Origin: Phoma sp. XZ068 | Lineage: Eukaryota; Ascomycota; Dothideomycetes; Pleosporales; Didymellaceae | Assembly (NCBI GenBank): GCA_004835665.1 | Contig: RBKR01000008.1 | Coordinates: 1,364,001-1,428,000, forward strand | Length of the DNA stretch: 64,000 nucleotides | Direction of reading: 5' to 3' | In this document: one piece after another, positions 59,366-64,000 of the stretch | Position numbering within the stretch: position 1 is the first letter of the stretch | Layout of the letters: each line of letters begins with the position of its first letter | Made by a program: the position numbers and the translations under genes | The notes under the pieces: generated by a model | What the model saw: only the letters and a program-made list of their open reading frames with translations | Told to the model about the DNA's origin: nothing | The model's database searches: none

Positions 59366-59849
59366 TATTATAATCTTAGAGGAAGAGGTATAGTATAATA
59401 AAGTTATAGTTATAGATTAATAGTATAGGGCTAAGTAGACTATATAATATCCTATAAACCTATAGAAATAAACTATACTAAGAGTATAAGATAGTATAAG
59501 ATACTATATATATATCCTATAGAAATTATAAAACTACTTATAGAAACTATAGGGCCTCCTATAGGACTTTATAGAATATTATAAGAAATATAGGATACTC
59601 CTTAGTATATAGCAATTAGGAACACTACTCTTATAGTATTATATTTAACCTTGTTAATTAACTTTGTTATTAGAACTTAACCTAACTCTTAAGCTAGATA
59701 GATTAACTATCTATACTACTTATTATTAACCCTATAGTTATTATAGTGTTTTACTAGGTATCTATACTAACCCCTCCTATACTAGCACTTATTCTAGAGA
59801 ACTAACCTTAGAAGTATTTATAAGCTTTGCTTAGTTTATAACCTTAACA
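59366..59849 (+). repeat. 3' LTR of X2
   Basis: 484 bp, preceded by the purine tract AAAGAAGGAGAATAG and ending CCTTAACA with the terminal CA intact. It is followed by AGGAG and the second spacer copy. Confidence 0.92.
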
Positions 59850-60173
59850 AGGAGGCCCTATAGTTTCTATAAGTAGTTTATAGTTTCTATAGAATATATA
59901 TAGTATCTTATACTATCTTATACTCTTAGTATAGTTTGTTTCTATAGAATTATAGAATGTTATATAGTCTTCTTAGCTCTACACTATTAATCTATAACTA
60001 TAACTTTATTATACTATACCTCTTTCTTTAAGATTATAATAGGGATATAGCTTTATCTCTTATAGCTTATTTCTATAGTTTACTCTTATTTTTACTATAT
60101 ACCTAAGAGTTATATATTAGGGCAAGTTAGTATAGGTTCTACTTAAGTATAGAGCCTAATATAACTAGGTTCT
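59850..60173. repeat. Spacer, copy 2
   Basis: 324-bp counterpart of 43869-44194: AGGAG, right part of an E-type LTR, GGGAT and B flank ending GTTCT (GTCCT in copy 1). Differences are mostly RIP-type transitions. Evidence of tandem duplication of the block between F and X2. Confidence 0.9.
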
Positions 60174-60657
60174 TATTATAATCTTAGAGGAAGAGGTATA
60201 GTATAATAAAGTTATAGTTATAGATTAATAGTATAGGGCTAAGCAGACTATATAATATCCTATAATTCTATAGAAATAAACTACACTAAGAGTATAAGAT
60301 AGTATAAGATACTATATATATATCCTATAGAAACTATAAAACTACTTATAGAAACTATAGGGCCTCCTATAGGACTTTATAGGATATTATAAGAAATATA
60401 GAATACTTCTTAGTATATAGTAATTAGGAACACTACTCTTATAGCATTATATTTAACCTTGTTAATTAACTTTGTTATTAGAACTTAACCTAACTCTTAA
60501 GCTAGATAGATTAACTATCTATACTACTTATTATTAACCCTATAGTTATTATAGTGTTTTACTAGGTATCTATACTAACCTCTCCTATACTAGTACTTAT
60601 CCTAGAGAACTAACTTTAGAAGTATTTATAAGCTTTACTTAGTTTATAACCTTAATA
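60174..60657 (+). repeat. 5' LTR of X3
   Basis: 484 bp, TATTATAATC...CCTTAATA, preceded by GTTCT. Confidence 0.92.
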
Positions 60658-60669
60658 TTTTAAACACCC

Positions 60670-63017
60670 CTAAGATAAGTACTACTTTAGGAACTAGAGT
60701 TACTTCTACTAGCTTATACTCTAATATTAATATAATAGAAGGAACTATTACTACTAATACTATTAATATTAAGTAACCTAATCTCTATAAGGAAGACTAT
60801 AGCAAGCTAGATAACTAGTTAATATAATAAGACCTATTCTTTATATTCTAAGAAGATAAAGTAGAGGCTAAGAAGAAGGTTACTCTAGTAGTAAGCTATA
60901 TATATAAAAAAGTGTTTACCTAGATTAAACCTTTTATCTAACTTTATAGTAAGGATAATACTCCTAATAAGGTTAATATATAGATAGAAGACTTTAATAC
61001 CTTTAAGAATAAGATCTGCCTAATCTTTAGAGTCTTAAATAAACTTACTATTACTAGACAAGACATCTAATATATTTATTAGACCTAGTCTACTACTAAT
61101 TATACTACTAAGTTCTAGCAACTTATAGCTAATATAGACTAGGATAATACTATATTAACTATAATATTTTATTAAGGACTTAAGCCTAAGGTAAAGAAAA
61201 AACTAATATATACTAGCGCAAGCACAGAAACCTTAGATAATCTTATTAATATAGTAATTAACCTTAATATTAAACTATATAAGCTCTAATAAGAGCTATA
61301 TAATAATCTGCATGCTTAAGCTATAGGCTAGCTATCTTAACTATAATATAACTAATAGAATAACTATACTTATTATAGTAACTATAGAAATAACTACTAA
61401 CCTAATATAGGTTACTATATTTATAGTAATACTTAGAGTAAGTACTATAGACCTAAAGTAATAGACCTGTCTAATATAAATAAGAGACTAATAACTATAA
61501 AACTATAATAGAATAAAAAGAAGGGATATAATAATAATAAAGGTAATAAGGGTAATACCTGTTATAACTATAGTAAACTAGGCTACTTTACTAGAGACTA
61601 TTACTAGAATAAAGTATTCTAATAGATTAATATATTAACTAGTAGGCTAGATAGCAAGAATACTAGTAATAAATAGGAAATTCTTACTAATAGAATTAGA
61701 CAACTTATAGAAGATCTAGAGTTAGAATATAATAAAAATACTAAACTAGAAATTATATGTAAACTAGCACCTAAGAGGTTATAGGTATATAAACACCTTT
61801 ATAGCTATAAAACTATAATTATATAGATATTAAGGGAGGAAGATCTTAAACTTCTAGAAGCTTCTAGTATAGCTATAATATTATACTATAGACCTAGAGT
61901 AACCTAGACACCTAATACTAAAGATAACACACTATAACTACCTAGATAATACCTAGAGAATAATAAAGATTAGAACAAGTTAGCATGTTCTACTATAGTA
62001 TAATATAGGGTGTAATATAATATATATTATTAAGAATATAAGTAATATAAAGCTAAGAAAGCTAATAATAAAGCCTATACTAAATTATATTAAGACCTAA
62101 TTATCCCCTCTATTAAGGTAGACAATAATAAAGAAAATTAGTATAATAAGTTATATAAAGAATACTAATAATATTATTAACTAGAAGTATATTAGAACTA
62201 GAATAATAATTACCTAGAACCTAATTATAGCCTAGACCTAAGAAACCTATACTATAGAGCACTATTATAGATAGTATACTACTATAATAGTTACTAGATA
62301 TATTACTTAGAGAAGCTTAATTTAGGATAGTTTCTAAAGAGATATCTATATAAACTATAATAGAAAGATTATAAGGAGGACTACTATATACTATACCTAA
62401 TAGATAAATATAATAACTAATACTTTTCTAGCTAGAATAAGTCTAAGTATAGATAATAAGGACTAGTAGTAAATAAGTAATACTTTAATTAGTATTAGTA
62501 GACCTGCTTTAATCTCTACTATAAGACCTATAAAGAAAAGAAGTAAAGTAACAGCTTTAGATAAGAGAATCTTTTTTTAAGGTAGCGCTAGTAGGTGCTA
62601 GGGATTAATCTATTAATAGTATTAAAAGTAATTACTAACTAATTAAGTTACCTATTAGAATAAATAGAAGATAGATATATATACTCTTAGACTCTAGAGT
62701 ATAGTCTAACTATATCTCTTTATAAGTAGTATAGCTAGCTAGACTATGCCCTACTTAGAAGATAATACCTTACCTACTTAGAGTAGCTAATAGAGAACTA
62801 ATACTTAAGGAATCTAAGATTATATATAAGGTAACTATAGTACCTCTCTAGATCTATAGACACTATAAAGAAATAACTCTAGACACTTTTAAGATAGCTA
62901 CTTATAATATTATATTAGGACTTCTATAGTTAAGAAAGTATAATCTAGATATTAATTAAAAAAATTAATAGCTTTTATTAAGTTAATATAGATATAGTAC
63001 TACTATATTATAGCCTA
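60670..63017 (+). pseudogene. gag and protease of X3 (RIP-destroyed)
   Basis: Collinear with F 37560-39905 and X2 51690-54034, with RIP-type stops. It ends at the TA where Pogo copy 3 is inserted, the same TA as in X2. Confidence 0.78.
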
Positions 63018-64000
63018 ACGTAAACCACCACCGAGAGCGACAACCCACCGAGAGCGACAAAATCTGCCAAGACCACTCCTCCTCCTTTCATCCTAACATG
63101 TCTCAACAACACAACGCGCAATATCAACAAGACGAAGGTAGGGTCCAGCTTGCCCTTCTAGCCTATCGTTCAGATGAATTTCCAAGCCTGCGACGCGCTG
63201 CTGCAGCATTCAACGTTAATCATCATACCCTATCTAAACGTGCCAAGGGAATACCATTTCGACTCGAAACACGCGTGAACTGCCTCAAGCTTACTGCAAT
63301 AGAGGAAGAGACGATTATCCAATACATACTTGACCTTGACGCGCGAGGCTTTGCGCCCCGGCTGTGTGAGGTGGCAGATATGGCTGATAAACTGTTGGGT
63401 GTGCGTGATGGAAAGCCAGTTGGCAAGCACTGGGCTGCGCGCTTTGTGACGCGCTCAGATAGGCTCAAGATGGCGTTCAATCGAGCAAAGGATAGGCAGA
63501 GGATAATGCAGGAAGATCCTGAGGTCATTGGCGCGTGGTTCAAGTTGGTAGAGGATACCAAAGCCAAGTACGGCGTCCATGACGACGACGTGCACAACTT
63601 TGACGAGACTGGCTTCCAGATGGGCGTCATTGGGTCCATGAAGGTCGTCACAGGCTCTGATAGACGTACTCGACCAGAGCTCGTTCAGCCAGGAGATCGC
63701 GAGTGGGTTACAGTCATCCAGAGTATCTGCGCTGCTGGCCACGCAACCCCGCCATTTATCATCTACAAAGGGCGTGTCCACATCTCTGCATGGTACGAGG
63801 AGGCAGATATACCGCGTAATTGGAAGCTCTCTGTCTCAGAGAACGGATGGACAAACAACGCGCTTGGCCTGGAGTGGTTGAAGCACTTTGACACGCATAC
63901 AACAGCGCGTCAGGTGGGGGTATACCGGCTGCTCATTTTGGACGGTCACGAGAGCCACCTTAACCAGGAGTTCAAGGACTATTGCTTGGAGAACAAGATC
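63018..64000 (+). mobile_element. Pogo/Fot1-type DNA transposon, copy 3 (partial in window, opposite orientation)
   Basis: Starts with the same 48-bp inverted repeat (63018-63065) after TA at 63016-63017. Inside the repeat the sequence is the transposase 5' leader, not the 3' end found at the same place in X2, so the element lies in the opposite orientation at the same site. The right end is beyond the window. Confidence 0.95.
63098..64000 (+). CDS. Pogo/Fot1-family transposase, copy 3 (5' 301 codons)
   Basis: Starts at ATG 63098-63100, 32 bp inside the inverted repeat as in the other copies, and is open to the window end, covering residues 1-301. It is identical to copies 1 and 2 over this range, including catalytic Asp169 and Asp282. 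Asp318 and the zinc knuckle would lie beyond the window. Confidence 0.93.
   Translation, partial: MSQQHNAQYQQDEGRVQLALLAYRSDEFPSLRRAAAAFNVNHHTLSKRAKGIPFRLETRVNCLKLTAIEEETIIQYILDLDARGFAPRLCEVADMADKLLGVRDGKPVGKHWAARFVTRSDRLKMAFNRAKDRQRIMQEDPEVIGAWFKLVEDTKAKYGVHDDDVHNFDETGFQMGVIGSMKVVTGSDRRTRPELVQPGDREWVTVIQSICAAGHATPPFIIYKGRVHISAWYEEADIPRNWKLSVSENGWTNNALGLEWLKHFDTHTTARQVGVYRLLILDGHESHLNQEFKDYCLENKI

Larger units (their letters stand above)
44195..59849 (+). mobile_element. Element X2: Gypsy copy of the E/F family, carrying H and Pogo copy 2
   Basis: The 5' LTR is 44195-44384 plus 51381-51674 (split by H, 484 bp rejoined) and the 3' LTR is 59366-59849 (484 bp). The flanks do not match: GTCCT on the left, AGGAG on the right. 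The right flank is the same junction that follows F, so X2's ends come from different insertions. Net length without H and Pogo is about 6808 bp. It reads plus. Confidence 0.92.
60174..64000 (+). mobile_element. Element X3: third direct Gypsy copy, cut by the window end
   Basis: The 5' LTR is 60174-60657 (484 bp). gag with zinc knuckle (about 61556-61599) and protease (about 62675-62725) follow, then Pogo copy 3 begins at 63018. The part up to 61312 differs from both F and X2, sharing several variants with F (for example at 61216-61225 and 61310-61313). From 61313 to 63017 it is identical by eye to X2 52330-54034. The rest lies outside the window. Confidence 0.9.

Overview
The window is a nest of transposable elements from the genome of a filamentous ascomycete fungus. 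I see no host gene, tRNA, rRNA or CRISPR array. Almost all of it is extremely AT-rich, TA-dense and poor in CpA/TpG. Its reading frames are broken by TAG/TAA at positions where glutamine or tryptophan codons are expected, and catalytic Asp codons have become Asn. This is the signature of repeat-induced point mutation (RIP, C-to-T preferentially at CpA), so the region looks like an AT isochore, pericentromere or accessory-chromosome repeat block. The fungal assignment rests on the RIP pattern, Fot1/Pogo-type transposons, chromodomain-bearing Ty3/Gypsy elements and short GT...CTAAC...AG introns.

Layout, from target site duplications (TSDs) and LTR pairs read by eye. Element B (Gypsy, minus strand) is the oldest layer, in pieces at 8812-12616, 29345-29923 and 44068-44194. 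Element A (Gypsy, minus, 9-8806, TSD CTAAG) lies in B's 3' side. Element C (Gypsy, plus, 12617-29339, TSD GTAGT) split B, and element D (Gypsy, plus, 17733-27046) split the chromodomain of C. Element E (minus, 29924-44062, TSD AGGAT/GGGAT) entered B. E carries an unmutated solo LTR (32183-32690, TSD GTCTA), and its right LTR was split by element F (plus, 37064-43868, TSD AGGAG). Element X2 (plus, 44195-59849) follows; its 5' LTR was split by element H (minus, 44385-51375, TSD AGAGC/AGGGC). A duplicated spacer (43869-44194 and 59850-60173) then leads into a third direct copy, X3 (plus, 60174 to window end).

Three copies of one 1849-bp Pogo/Fot1-type DNA transposon sit at TA sites in these relics (1139-2987; 54035-55883; 63018 to window end). 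They are GC-balanced, unmutated and encode an identical 566-aa DD35D transposase as far as visible. They are the only clearly intact, recently active genes here.

The most unusual signals are these. (1) The second and third Pogo copies occupy the same TA of two Gypsy copies but in opposite orientation, next to a 1705-bp tract that is identical by eye although the sequence upstream of it is diverged. (2) The Gypsy families carry antisense open reading frames between the chromodomain and the 3' LTR: a 156-codon frame in E/F/X2, a Zn2Cys6-like frame in A/H, and a probably spliced Cys-rich/Lys-rich gene in C. (3) An unmutated solo LTR sits inside a RIP-destroyed relative. (4) The F/X2/X3 array has mismatched target duplications and a repeated spacer, as expected from unequal exchange between repeats.
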